A stretch of 64,000 nucleotides of DNA, taken from NCBI RefSeq assembly GCF_020386615.1, contig NZ_CP077769.1, positions 5,270,001-5,334,000 on the forward strand, in the 5' to 3' direction. Numbering within the stretch: the first letter of the stretch is position 1; each line of letters starts with the position of its first letter. Under the pieces are notes generated by a model. The model had not been told where the DNA came from, made no database searches, and worked only from the letters and a program-made list of their open reading frames with translations. The stretch comes from Chitinophaga pendula (GTDB taxonomy: Bacteria > Bacteroidota > Bacteroidia > Chitinophagales > Chitinophagaceae). Both the position numbers and the translations under genes were made by a program. This document shows positions 17,417-25,109 of this stretch, piece after piece.

Positions 17417-18187
17417 TTAGAACCGTAGATGTTTTACCGTCTGGTGGCTATTGATCAGATTTTTCAGGGAATCGATACCGATCCGCAGATGACGGTCTAC
17501 ATACTGGGTCGTCACCTTCTTATCACTTTCTTCCGTCTTCACCCCTTCCGGTACCATCGGCTGATCCGATACCAGCAGCAAGGCTCCGGTAGGTATCTTG
17601 TTATAGAAGCCTACAGAAAAGATAGTGGCCGTTTCCATATCTACTGCCATAGCGCGGATACGTTCCAGGTAGCGTTTGAACTCCAGGTCATGCTCCCATA
17701 CCCTTCTGTTGGTGCTGTAGCAGGTACCTGTCCAGTAGTCACATTCATACTCACGGATGGTCGTGGAGATCGCCTTTTGCAGGGCAAATGCCGGCAATGC
17801 AGGTACTTCAGGGGGGAAATAGTCATTGGAGGTACCTTCTCCGCGGATGGCAGCGATAGGCAGTATCAGATCGCCGATGCTGTTCTTTTTCTTCAATCCA
17901 CCACATTTCCCCAGGAATAATACCGCCTGTGGGTCGATCGCGCTGAGCAGGTCCATCACAGTGGCCGCACTAGGACTTCCCATACCAAAGTTGATAATGG
18001 TGATCTCTCCTGCAGTAGCGCATTGCATGGGTTTACCGGCGCCAATGATGTTTACATTATTCCATTCAGCAAAGGAGGTTAGATAGTTGCTGAAATTAGT
18101 GAGGAGGATGTGTGAGCCGAAGTTCTCTAATTTTTCTCCTGTGTAGCGGGGCAGCCAATTAGCTACAATTTCTTCTTTTGTCTTCAT
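17417..18187 (-). CDS. amn: AMP nucleosidase
   Basis: This 256-residue protein belongs to the nucleoside phosphorylase fold and matches the short AMP nucleosidase form of Bacteroidota, which splits AMP into adenine and ribose 5-phosphate. Visible features are INFGMGSPSAATVMDLL near 65-81, the substrate segment FLGKCGGLKKKNSIGD, and VDMETATIFSVGF near 180-192 with the catalytic glutamate. TATATTTG (18209-18202) lies 15 bp before the start on the minus strand and fits the -7 promoter element, so the leader is short. Confidence 0.9.
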   Translation of the reverse strand: MKTKEEIVANWLPRYTGEKLENFGSHILLTNFSNYLTSFAEWNNVNIIGAGKPMQCATAGEITIINFGMGSPSAATVMDLLSAIDPQAVLFLGKCGGLKKKNSIGDLILPIAAIRGEGTSNDYFPPEVPALPAFALQKAISTTIREYECDYWTGTCYSTNRRVWEHDLEFKRYLERIRAMAVDMETATIFSVGFYNKIPTGALLLVSDQPMVPEGVKTEESDKKVTTQYVDRHLRIGIDSLKNLINSHQTVKHLRF

Positions 18188-18271
18188 AGCCTTTTGACAC
18201 GCAAATATAAGGCTTTTTTCCGAATGCCGGCCCCGAAACCGTATCTCCCTCCCGCTCCCGCGCCGTTACAT

Positions 18272-18279
18272 TATCTTTG
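18272..18279 (+). promoter_or_regulatory. -7 promoter element next to the start codon
   Basis: TATCTTTG matches TAnnTTTG and ends only 4 bp before the ATG at 18284. Transcription would therefore start at or beside the start codon, giving a leaderless or nearly leaderless message. No TTG is seen at the -33 position. Confidence 0.55.
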
Positions 18280-18283
18280 CAGG

Positions 18284-18727
18284 ATGATTCCCATCGTATT
18301 TCCCGAACCGGACTTCAGGATCATCCGGGAGGGTAGAAAAGACCTGATCTTCGATCCCTATCGCAAAAGATTTGTCACACTGACACCTGAAGAATGGGTC
18401 AGGCAAAACTTCCTGGGATACCTGGTCAAAACAATGGCATATCCCGCCGCCCTGATAGGCATAGAAAAAGAGATCCGGCTGGGTACCCTGAAAAAGCGCT
18501 ACGACATCATCGTATACAACCGGGCTATGCAACCCTGGATGATCGTGGAATGCAAAGAGATGAACGTCCCCCTCACCCAGCTCACCCTGGAACAGGTAAA
18601 CCGTTATCATATGGTGTTGCCCAGCGCTTACCTGGTCATCACCAACGGGCAGCATACCTTCTGCTGCAGCTGTGTCAATGCACAACAGCAATGGCAGTTC
18701 CTCCAGCAGCTCCCGGCCTACCAATAG
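18284..18727 (+). CDS. type I restriction HsdR N-terminal-domain-like protein, stand-alone
   Basis: This 147-residue protein matches the HSDR_N_2 type of domain, which has the PD-(D/E)xK nuclease fold found at the N-terminus of type I restriction subunits. The region TLKKRYDIIVYN...PWMIVECKEM supplies the D and the ExK (D about 72, E-x-K about 87-89), and VNRYH and LVITNG follow as usual. No helicase, methylase or specificity gene is nearby, and such short proteins are common as single genes in Bacteroidota. It might act on nucleic acid in repair or RNA metabolism, but the role is unknown. I start it at ATG 18284 because a promoter lies just before it and upstream codons are low-complexity proline. 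Confidence 0.78.
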   Translation: MIPIVFPEPDFRIIREGRKDLIFDPYRKRFVTLTPEEWVRQNFLGYLVKTMAYPAALIGIEKEIRLGTLKKRYDIIVYNRAMQPWMIVECKEMNVPLTQLTLEQVNRYHMVLPSAYLVITNGQHTFCCSCVNAQQQWQFLQQLPAYQ

Positions 18728-18751
18728 TCATTACCCGATAGTAATAAAGCA

Positions 18752-18780
18752 GAAAGCCGTGGATGATCTCCACGGCTTTC
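18752..18780. terminator. bidirectional-type terminator hairpin between HsdR-N-like gene and gdhA
   Basis: GAAAGCCGTGGA and TCCACGGCTTTC form a perfect 12-bp stem with a 5-base loop between two convergent genes. The U-tracts on both sides are short, so termination strength is uncertain. Confidence 0.7.
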
Positions 18781-18811
18781 CTATATGTATGATATCTTTA
18801 CAAAGATCAGA

Positions 18812-20230
18812 TCAAGGGAAGATACCCAGTTGCTCGTAAGCAGCACCTACTTTGTTGATCGCGCACACATAAGCAGCCGTACGCATATCTTTGATCTCGC
18901 TGTTCGCCATCATCACATCTCTCACTTCGTGCAGGGCAGCATGCATGGTTTCTTCCAGACCGGAATATACCAGATCCACCTCATCCGCACCGTGACCGAT
19001 GAAACGACGCTCCTGCTCAGATACTTTACGACCGGTCAGGTCTTCGATCACGCTCAGGATGTGCAGGTTCATGTTTTCGTCAAAGCGTTTGCCCAGACGG
19101 CCATAACGCACGTGGCTCAGGTTCTTCAGCCACTCGAAGTAGGACACGGTCACACCGCCGGCATTCAGGAACATATCAGGTACTACGATCACTCCTTTCT
19201 GAGCCAGGATCTCATCCGCTTCAGGCGTCAACGGACCGTTAGCCGCTTCACCGATGATCTTGGCTTTGATACGGGGTGCGTTGTCTTTGTCGATTACATT
19301 CTCCAGGGCAGCAGGGATCAGGATATCGCACTCCTGCTCCAGGCCGTCCGTATTTTTAGCCAGGTTCACCGCACCAGGGAAGTTAACGATAGAACCGGTT
19401 TCTTTTTTGTGCTGGAATACAGCGATAGGGTCCATACCGTTCTCGTTGTAGATAGCGCCATCCCACTCGATCAGACATACTACTTTAGCACCTGCTTCAT
19501 GGAAGTATTTGGCAGCATGGTAACCTACGTTACCCATACCCTGTACGATTACACGTTTGCCTTCCAGACCTGGTTCCAGACCCAGCCTGGCCATATCTTC
19601 CTTAATATTGCAAAGCTCGCGCAGACCATAGAACACACCCAGACCAGTAGCTTCGGTACGGCCACGCACACCACCCTGAGATACAGGTTTTCCGGTTACA
19701 CAACCCAGACCATCTACTTCTCCGGGACGAAGGCTCATGTAGGTATCCAGTATCCAGCTCATCTCTCTCTCACCGGTACCATAGTCAGGAGCTGGAACGT
19801 CTACACCAGGTCCGATAAAGTTTTTCTTTACCAGCTCCGCAGTATAACGACGGGTGATAGCTTCTAATTGAAATGGAGTATACTGACGGGGATTGATTTT
19901 GATTCCACCTTTGGCGCCGCCGAAAGGTACGTTTACGATCGCACACTTATAAGTCATCAAGGCAGCCAGCGCCATCACTTCGTCCTGGTTCACTTCATCG
20001 CTAAAGCGGATACCACCTTTACATGGCAACTTATGATGAGAGTGCTGTACACGGTAAGCCTCGATCACTTCAATATTTTCACCTACTCTTACTGGAAACT
20101 TTATACGGTATACCGAGTTACAAGCTTTGATCTGCTCCAGGATACCTTTCTCCCATTTTGTGAACTGTGCTGCTTTATCAAAACTTCTTTCAACACTCTG
20201 AAAGAAGCTATAATGCTGTTCTTGCGACAT
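18812..20230 (-). CDS. gdhA: glutamate dehydrogenase (Glu/Leu/Phe/Val family)
   Basis: This 472-residue enzyme interconverts glutamate with 2-oxoglutarate and ammonia. The N-terminal substrate domain has the lysine-rich GGAKGGIK segment (about 103-110) after MTYKCAIVNVPF, and the catalytic region VPAPDYGTGEREM. The C-terminal Rossmann domain has VQGMGNVGYHAAK near 231-243. Glu, Leu and Phe dehydrogenases share this fold; the length and GGAKGG context favour glutamate. It lies 39 bp after a ccmD-like gene on the same strand and may be read through from the ccm promoter. Confidence 0.92.
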   Translation of the reverse strand: MSQEQHYSFFQSVERSFDKAAQFTKWEKGILEQIKACNSVYRIKFPVRVGENIEVIEAYRVQHSHHKLPCKGGIRFSDEVNQDEVMALAALMTYKCAIVNVPFGGAKGGIKINPRQYTPFQLEAITRRYTAELVKKNFIGPGVDVPAPDYGTGEREMSWILDTYMSLRPGEVDGLGCVTGKPVSQGGVRGRTEATGLGVFYGLRELCNIKEDMARLGLEPGLEGKRVIVQGMGNVGYHAAKYFHEAGAKVVCLIEWDGAIYNENGMDPIAVFQHKKETGSIVNFPGAVNLAKNTDGLEQECDILIPAALENVIDKDNAPRIKAKIIGEAANGPLTPEADEILAQKGVIVVPDMFLNAGGVTVSYFEWLKNLSHVRYGRLGKRFDENMNLHILSVIEDLTGRKVSEQERRFIGHGADEVDLVYSGLEETMHAALHEVRDVMMANSEIKDMRTAAYVCAINKVGAAYEQLGIFP

Positions 20231-20269
20231 AAATAATTGTTTTGGATATACTTATTTTGAGTTTTTCTA

Positions 20270-20503
20270 TCAGTGTTGACTGCGTTTCTCCAGCTTGCTG
20301 ATCTTACGGTCCAATTGTACCAAGTAGATAATAATACCGATAAAGATGATAAGCAATACTGCCACTACCACATAGATCTTGCCATTACTGCGGAACATTT
20401 CGTTCACAGGGCCAGTCTCCGTATTCTGCTGTTGCGCCTGCACCAGCAATGAGCATAAAGTAAATACCAGCGTTAATAAGAAGTAAGACGCTCTGTTGAT
20501 CAT
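20270..20503 (-). CDS. ccmD: CcmD-like small membrane protein
   Basis: This 77-residue protein has an N-terminal signal-like hydrophobic segment (about 6-22), a short polar part, and a transmembrane helix at about 43-62 followed by a charged LDRKISKLEKR tail. Its start overlaps the ccmC stop by four bases (ATGA). Position and topology match the CcmD-family proteins of Bacteroidota, which help the CcmABC heme exporter release heme-loaded CcmE. Sequence alone would not identify it, so the name rests largely on context. Confidence 0.75.
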   Translation of the reverse strand: MINRASYFLLTLVFTLCSLLVQAQQQNTETGPVNEMFRSNGKIYVVVAVLLIIFIGIIIYLVQLDRKISKLEKRSQH

Positions 20504-21168
20504 TTAAAAATGTTTTTAAGCTCCAGTTTTTTATAACGTACTCTCAGGTTGAATATCCACAACCCAAGTAAGGTCCAGGCCAGCATAGCCGGGTAAAATA
20601 CACGCATCAGTGTACCATCCGTATCACTGGATTTAAAGCCCGGACTGGATACACTGCCGGGATGCAGCGAGTCCACCATACGAGGCAGAATGTACGTTAA
20701 AGGGATCAGCAAGGCAAAGGCGAAAACATTATAGATAGCCGAAACCCTTGCACGCTTGTCGATATCATTAATAGACATCCGCAGTACAAGATAGGCCAGG
20801 TAGATCAGCAACGCTACAGCAGTAGAAATCTGCTTGGGATCATTGGTAATAGTACCGCCCCAGGTATAGGTGGCCCATAAAGAACCCGTCACAAAACCCA
20901 TCAATCCGAACAATACACCTACATTGGCTGCACTGCTCGCCACAATATCACGCTTCAGATCATATTTAGAAAGAAATAATAAGGAATAGACCACAGATAT
21001 GCCGAAAAGCGTATACATACTGATCCACATCGGTACATGGAAGAACAAATTGCGGGTCGTCTGTTCATTATTCTCAATGGCTGGTACCTTCACCCAAAAT
21101 CCGGCCGTAATAACATAAAAAAGCAATAATACCGCCAATATTTTCCACCAATGTTTTGCCATTTTCAT
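20500..21168 (-). CDS. ccmC: cytochrome c biogenesis heme-handling protein CcmC
   Basis: This 222-residue integral membrane protein has six predicted helices and the tryptophan-rich heme-binding motif of the CcmC/CcsA family (LWATYTWGGTITNDPKQ, about 124-140). FHVPMWISMYTLF near 43-55 and the later LHPGS supply candidate heme-ligand histidines. CcmC presents heme to the chaperone CcmE on the outer face of the inner membrane. It lies between ccmB upstream (gap 144 bp) and ccmD downstream (4-bp overlap). ATG 21162 is a possible alternative start. Confidence 0.92.
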   Translation of the reverse strand: MKMAKHWWKILAVLLLFYVITAGFWVKVPAIENNEQTTRNLFFHVPMWISMYTLFGISVVYSLLFLSKYDLKRDIVASSAANVGVLFGLMGFVTGSLWATYTWGGTITNDPKQISTAVALLIYLAYLVLRMSINDIDKRARVSAIYNVFAFALLIPLTYILPRMVDSLHPGSVSSPGFKSSDTDGTLMRVFYPAMLAWTLLGLWIFNLRVRYKKLELKNIFK

Positions 21169-21312
21169 GCAGCTATATTGGGGGCAAACCTACACGTTTT
21201 ATCACTAATCACAAAGATTTTTAGGGATTTTTACTTTATTCAAAATGCTCACTTATCATTGAAAATCCTTTATGGAACAGCAAGTTTCGTTTGATATTTA
21301 AGAACGACCGGC

Positions 21313-21966
21313 TCAGTCTTTCCACAAGAACGGGAACAGGATCATCGCCAATGCCACCACCAACACATCCATTCCCCCTAATAACAGGAACATCTTCGCT
21401 AACCCCGGTTGGTACACCGACACAAAGGCAGACCGTGCCACATTGGCCAGCAACATCAATACCGGCATAATCAACGGAAACCCCATGATCGCCATCAATG
21501 CCGCATTCTGGTTGGCCTGCGCAGCAATCGCCGCTAGCATCGTAAACAACAAGGAAAGGCTCACCCCGCCCAATATCACCACCCCAAAGAAATAAGCAAT
21601 ATTAATGATCGGATTCCCCAGGAACACCATACAGCATATTAATGCCAACACACTCATCAGCGACATCAACAGCACATTATAGATCAGCTTCGCCGCCACA
21701 AAACTCCGCGGATGCACCAACGAATAAAAATATAACAACCGCCCCCGGCTCTCCTGCATAAAACTTTTCGCAATCGCATTCACCGATACAAATAATTGTA
21801 TCACCCAGAACATCGCATTCCAGGTCTTCTCCTCCGGCTTCTCCATCATCATATTGATGACAAATACCGTGGATACGATATACAGCAGTATCCCGTAAAA
21901 TGCATACTTCTGCCGCATCTCCAGCAGCAGATCCTTCTTTACCAGCGCAAGTGTTTGTTTGATCAT
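21313..21966 (-). CDS. ccmB: heme exporter membrane protein CcmB
   Basis: This 217-residue protein has about six transmembrane helices and starts MIKQTLALVKKDLLLEMRQKYAF, the usual CcmB opening (KKDLxxExR). With an ATPase (CcmA) it forms the ABC-type complex of cytochrome c maturation. ccmA is not in this stretch. It is divergent from accC. Its promoter is unusually close to the start codon. Confidence 0.9.
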   Translation of the reverse strand: MIKQTLALVKKDLLLEMRQKYAFYGILLYIVSTVFVINMMMEKPEEKTWNAMFWVIQLFVSVNAIAKSFMQESRGRLLYFYSLVHPRSFVAAKLIYNVLLMSLMSVLALICCMVFLGNPIINIAYFFGVVILGGVSLSLLFTMLAAIAAQANQNAALMAIMGFPLIMPVLMLLANVARSAFVSVYQPGLAKMFLLLGGMDVLVVALAMILFPFLWKD

Positions 21967-21974
21967 CGAGGCTG

Positions 21975-22004
21975 CAAAGATAACCTTTCATCCCCCCATT
22001 CCAA
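21975..22004 (-). promoter_or_regulatory. promoter of ccmB (near-leaderless)
   Basis: On the minus strand TATCTTTG (21982-21975) and TTG (22004-22002) are 19 bp apart, a full match to the Bacteroidota -33/-7 promoter. The -7 box ends 8 bp before the ccmB ATG, so the 5' leader is only a few bases. Confidence 0.7.
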
Positions 22005-22089
22005 TTCCCTCCCCCTGCCTTTTTCTGCTTACCACACATCCGCCTGTGCAACTTTTCATATATTAGCTGGATTAAATCATTTCGTTAGG

Positions 22090-23583
22090 ATGAAAAAAAT
22101 TCTGGTAGCCAACAGGGGCGAGATCGCCCTGAGAGTAATGCGCTCCGCGCGTGAAATGGGAATAGCCACCGTGGCCGTATACTCCGAAGCAGACCGTACC
22201 ATGCCTTTCGTACAGTATGCCGACGAGGCTGTATGTATAGGCCCCGCCCCTTCCAACCAGTCTTACCTGCTGGGCGATAAGATCATTGCCGTAGCCAAGC
22301 AGACCGGCGCCGACGCTATCCACCCCGGATACGGATTCCTGAGCGAAAATGCCCGCTTCGCACAGGCAGTAGAAGATGCCGGTATCACCTTCATCGGCCC
22401 CTCCCCCGCCGCCATCGAAATGATGGGTAGCAAACTGGCCGCCAAACAAGCCGCTCAAAAATTCGGCGTACCCATGGTACCCGGTACCGAAACACCCCTG
22501 CGCAGCCTCGAAGAAGCACAGGAAGTAGTGAAAAGGACCGGATTCCCCATCCTTATCAAAGCCTCCGCAGGCGGCGGCGGTAAAGGCATGCGCATCGTCA
22601 ACGAAGCCTCCGAACTGGAAGAACAGATCCGTATGGCCAAAAGCGAAGCCATGAACGCCTTCGGCGATGATGCCGTATTCATCGAAAAATATGTAGGCGC
22701 ACCCCGCCACATCGAAATACAAGTACTCGCCGACAAATTCGGCAATGCCGTCTACCTCTTCGAACGCGAATGCTCCATCCAGCGCCGCCACCAGAAACTG
22801 GTCGAAGAAGCACCCTCCTCCTGCCTCACACCAGCTATCCGCGATGCCATGGGACAACGCGCCCTCGACGTCGTACGCGCCTGTAACTACTACGGCGCCG
22901 GTACCGTCGAATTCCTGGTAGACGAACAACTCCAATTCTATTTCCTGGAAATGAACACCCGCCTCCAGGTAGAACACCCCGTCACAGAAATGATCACCGG
23001 CCTCGACCTGGTCAAAGAACAGATCCGCATCGCACGTGGCGAACTGCTCTCCTTCTCCCAGCAATCCCTGCAGATCAATGGCCATGCCATCGAACTACGC
23101 ATCTGCGCCGAAGATCCTACCAACAACTTCCTCCCGGATACCGGCTCCCTGCAGACCTATATCCGCCCGCAAGGATACGGCGTCCGCGTCGACGATGGCT
23201 ACGAACAAGGCATGGATATCCCCATCTACTACGATCCCATGATCGCCAAACTGATCGCCTGGGGCGCCACCCGCGAAGAAGCCCGCGAAAGACTCATCCG
23301 CGCCATCGACGAATACCAGATCAAAGGCATCCGCACCACCCTCTCCTTCGGAACCTGGGCCCTGCAACATCCTGCCTTTATCTCCGGCCAGTTCGATACC
23401 AACTTCATCGGTAAATACTTCACCCCACAATCACTGGTGGCCCCCGATGAACAGGCCGCACGCGCCGCCGCCATACTGGCCGCCCACCTCTGGCAACAAC
23501 AAAGCCAGCAGCAGGCACAAGTCACCACAGCCGCTTCCGCCGACCCCTCCGCCTGGAAAAAAGCAAGAAAAATGTTAAGATAA
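22090..23583 (+). CDS. accC: acetyl-CoA carboxylase biotin carboxylase subunit
   Basis: Biotin carboxylase uses ATP and bicarbonate to carboxylate the biotin of a carrier protein, the first step toward malonyl-CoA. The 497-residue protein has the N-terminal domain (KKILVANRGEIALRV), the ATP-grasp domain with the glycine-rich loop GGGGKGMR near 163-170, and the catalytic ECSIQRRHQK and EMNTRLQVEHPVTE segments. The C-terminal domain ends in an extra glutamine- and alanine-rich tail of about 40 residues. The frame is open to 21796, but the conserved start is ATG 22090. No biotin carrier gene (accB) is adjacent, so it could also serve a propionyl- or methylcrotonyl-type carboxylase. Confidence 0.92.
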   Translation: MKKILVANRGEIALRVMRSAREMGIATVAVYSEADRTMPFVQYADEAVCIGPAPSNQSYLLGDKIIAVAKQTGADAIHPGYGFLSENARFAQAVEDAGITFIGPSPAAIEMMGSKLAAKQAAQKFGVPMVPGTETPLRSLEEAQEVVKRTGFPILIKASAGGGGKGMRIVNEASELEEQIRMAKSEAMNAFGDDAVFIEKYVGAPRHIEIQVLADKFGNAVYLFERECSIQRRHQKLVEEAPSSCLTPAIRDAMGQRALDVVRACNYYGAGTVEFLVDEQLQFYFLEMNTRLQVEHPVTEMITGLDLVKEQIRIARGELLSFSQQSLQINGHAIELRICAEDPTNNFLPDTGSLQTYIRPQGYGVRVDDGYEQGMDIPIYYDPMIAKLIAWGATREEARERLIRAIDEYQIKGIRTTLSFGTWALQHPAFISGQFDTNFIGKYFTPQSLVAPDEQAARAAAILAAHLWQQQSQQQAQVTTAASADPSAWKKARKMLR

Positions 23584-23616
23584 TGTCCGCCGGGACCAAA
23601 AAGCAGCAAATTCTGC

Positions 23617-23624
23617 TAACTTTG
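23617..23624 (+). promoter_or_regulatory. -7 promoter element of the gtrA-family gene
   Basis: TAACTTTG fits TAnnTTTG and lies 22 bp before the ATG at 23647. No -33 TTG is clear. Confidence 0.5.
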
Positions 23625-23646
23625 CGGACATTTTATTTCAGAGAGA

Positions 23647-24123
23647 ATGCGGAGATTTATACTGCAAATTATTGACTTCTTCTACCAGCCGTTTGCAAAG
23701 CTCATGCCCTTGCAAACCTTTCGCTACCTGGCTTGCGGGGGCAGCAATACCTTGCTGGACATCATCCTCTATTTTATCAGCTATAACTTCATCCTGCAAA
23801 AACAGATGGTGTCGCTGGGTTTCATCACCCTCAGCCCCCATATCGCTGCCCTCTTCATGGCCATGGCAGTTACCTTCCCTTCCGGATTCCTGCTCAGCAA
23901 ATTCATCGTCTTCCCCGATTCAAACCTGAGAGGACGCGTGCAACTCGTACGATACTTCATCCTGGTAGGCATCTGCATATTGCTGAACTATATCTTCCTC
24001 AAACTGTTCGTAGATCAACTCCACTTCTACCCAACAGTAGGTAAGATATTCACCACCTTCCTGGTAGTGTGCTTCAGCTACCTCACCCAGAAGAAATTTA
24101 CCTTCAAGATCAAACAGAGCTGA
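23647..24123 (+). CDS. GtrA-family membrane protein
   Basis: This 158-residue protein has four predicted transmembrane helices and the GtrA pattern: FRYLACGGSNTLLDIILYF at the first helix and FLVVCFSYLTQKKFTFK at the last. GtrA proteins take part in moving lipid-linked sugars across the inner membrane for decoration of cell-surface polysaccharides. It is followed by a strong terminator and stands alone after accC. The sugar it handles is unknown. Confidence 0.88.
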   Translation: MRRFILQIIDFFYQPFAKLMPLQTFRYLACGGSNTLLDIILYFISYNFILQKQMVSLGFITLSPHIAALFMAMAVTFPSGFLLSKFIVFPDSNLRGRVQLVRYFILVGICILLNYIFLKLFVDQLHFYPTVGKIFTTFLVVCFSYLTQKKFTFKIKQS

Positions 24124-24145
24124 TCAAACGCTCCTCTACCCATAT

Positions 24146-24188
24146 AAAAAAAGACAGGCGGCCTCTCCCAAGACCGCCTGTCTTTTTT
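24146..24188 (+). terminator. intrinsic terminator after the gtrA-family gene
   Basis: AAAAGACAGGCGG and CCGCCTGTCTTTT pair perfectly around a 12-base loop and end in six T residues. The A-run on the left side allows some function in the other direction too. Confidence 0.88.
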
Positions 24189-24225
24189 ATACTTATCTAC
24201 CAAAGTCACCTTTCCTGTACCTGGC

Positions 24226-24406
24226 TATAATATTCCTGTATCATTCCTATAACATTCGTATATCATTTGTATAAGCAAAGCCTATCCAACCTTATATAAA
24301 CAATATACAACGGGTATACCTTGGATATACAACCGCTATAGAATGAGTATAGAACGCTTATACAACACTTATAGGATGCTTATACAACACTGCTATAATC
24401 AATTGA
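24226..24406. repeat. degenerate array of TATA-headed units with an 11-bp period
   Basis: About sixteen consecutive units begin with TATA (twice TATC) and are 9-13 bp long, most of them exactly 11. Eight units in a row are 11 bp (24293-24380), for example TATACAACGGG, TATACCTTGGA, TATACAACCGC, TATAGAATGAG, TATAGAACGCT, TATACAACACT, TATAGGATGCT. Two more 11-mers lie at 24248-24269. Units differ after the first four bases, though TATACAAC recurs four times and GAA/GGA variants alternate with it. The period is close to one DNA turn, so the TATA steps lie on about the same face of the helix. It sits between the gtrA terminator and the 3' end of tdk and codes for no evident protein. Function unknown. 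Confidence 0.7.
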
Positions 24407-24425
24407 TAGTTAGTAGAATATCTGA

Positions 24426-24995
24426 TCACGAGGGTTGATAGTAACAATGACGGCACCTGGGTTCGTAAATATCCTTCTCCCCCAGTACCACCTGGCCGGC
24501 CTGAGCCGTCTTCCGGTAAGAATAGTTCGCAATATTCCCACACTGTACGCAGATCGCGTGTAACTTGGTAATATAATCCGCCTTGGCAAGCAGATAAGGC
24601 ATCTGCCCAAACGGACGCCCCTGGTAATCCATATCCAGCCCGGCTATGATCACCCGGATACCCCTCAAAGCCAGCTGGTCACACACATATGGCAACTCCC
24701 CATCAAAAAACTGCGCTTCGTCTATCCCGATCACATCCACATCCTGGGCCAGCAATAATATCTGCTGTGAATTCTCCAGCGGCGTAGACAATATTTTATT
24801 TTCGTCGTGCGATACTATATTCTGCTCATCATACCGGGTATCAATCCCTGGTTTAAATATCTCGACTTTCAGATTTGCAATTCTGGCGCGCTTCAGCCGG
24901 CGTATCAGCTCTTCTGTTTTACCGGAGAACATAGACCCGCAAATGACCTCTATCCAGCCCCGCCGTCCCCCTGCAAGAGAAGGTTCAATAAACAT
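24426..24995 (-). CDS. tdk: thymidine kinase
   Basis: This 189-residue protein phosphorylates thymidine for salvage. It has the P-loop [11 protein letters not shown] near residues 20-30, the Walker B-like GIDEAQFFD near 96-104, and the C-terminal zinc site formed by CVQCG and CRHC. Length and layout are those of type II thymidine kinases. The N-terminal [17 protein letters not shown] matches the usual Bacteroidota start. The TATA-phased repeat array lies just downstream of its stop. Confidence 0.95.
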   Translation of the reverse strand: MFIEPSLAGGRRGWIEVICGSMFSGKTEELIRRLKRARIANLKVEIFKPGIDTRYDEQNIVSHDENKILSTPLENSQQILLLAQDVDVIGIDEAQFFDGELPYVCDQLALRGIRVIIAGLDMDYQGRPFGQMPYLLAKADYITKLHAICVQCGNIANYSYRKTAQAGQVVLGEKDIYEPRCRHCYYQPS

Positions 24996-25109
24996 ATTAT
25001 AGTATTTTGATTAGCAATTGTTTAAAATATCATAACTTTATGCAAATAAATAAATTTCTCCACATAGCGTTAGTGTAGATGGCGTTTTGCTTCAAATTAT
25101 TCAGTAGCT

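Noticed and set aside
18284..18727. Type I restriction-modification system
   Set aside because: Only an HsdR-N-like domain is present; no helicase, hsdM or hsdS lies nearby.
18785..19867. Open frame of 360 codons opposite gdhA
   Set aside because: It is a shadow of glutamate dehydrogenase; its histidine- and threonine-rich product is of no known type.
22072..23085. Long open frame on the minus strand opposite accC (337 codons)
   Set aside because: It is an antisense shadow of a well-conserved biotin carboxylase in GC-rich codons, and its product shows no domain.
24226..24406. CRISPR array
   Set aside because: The unit is about 11 bp with no constant repeat plus spacer structure, and no cas genes are present.
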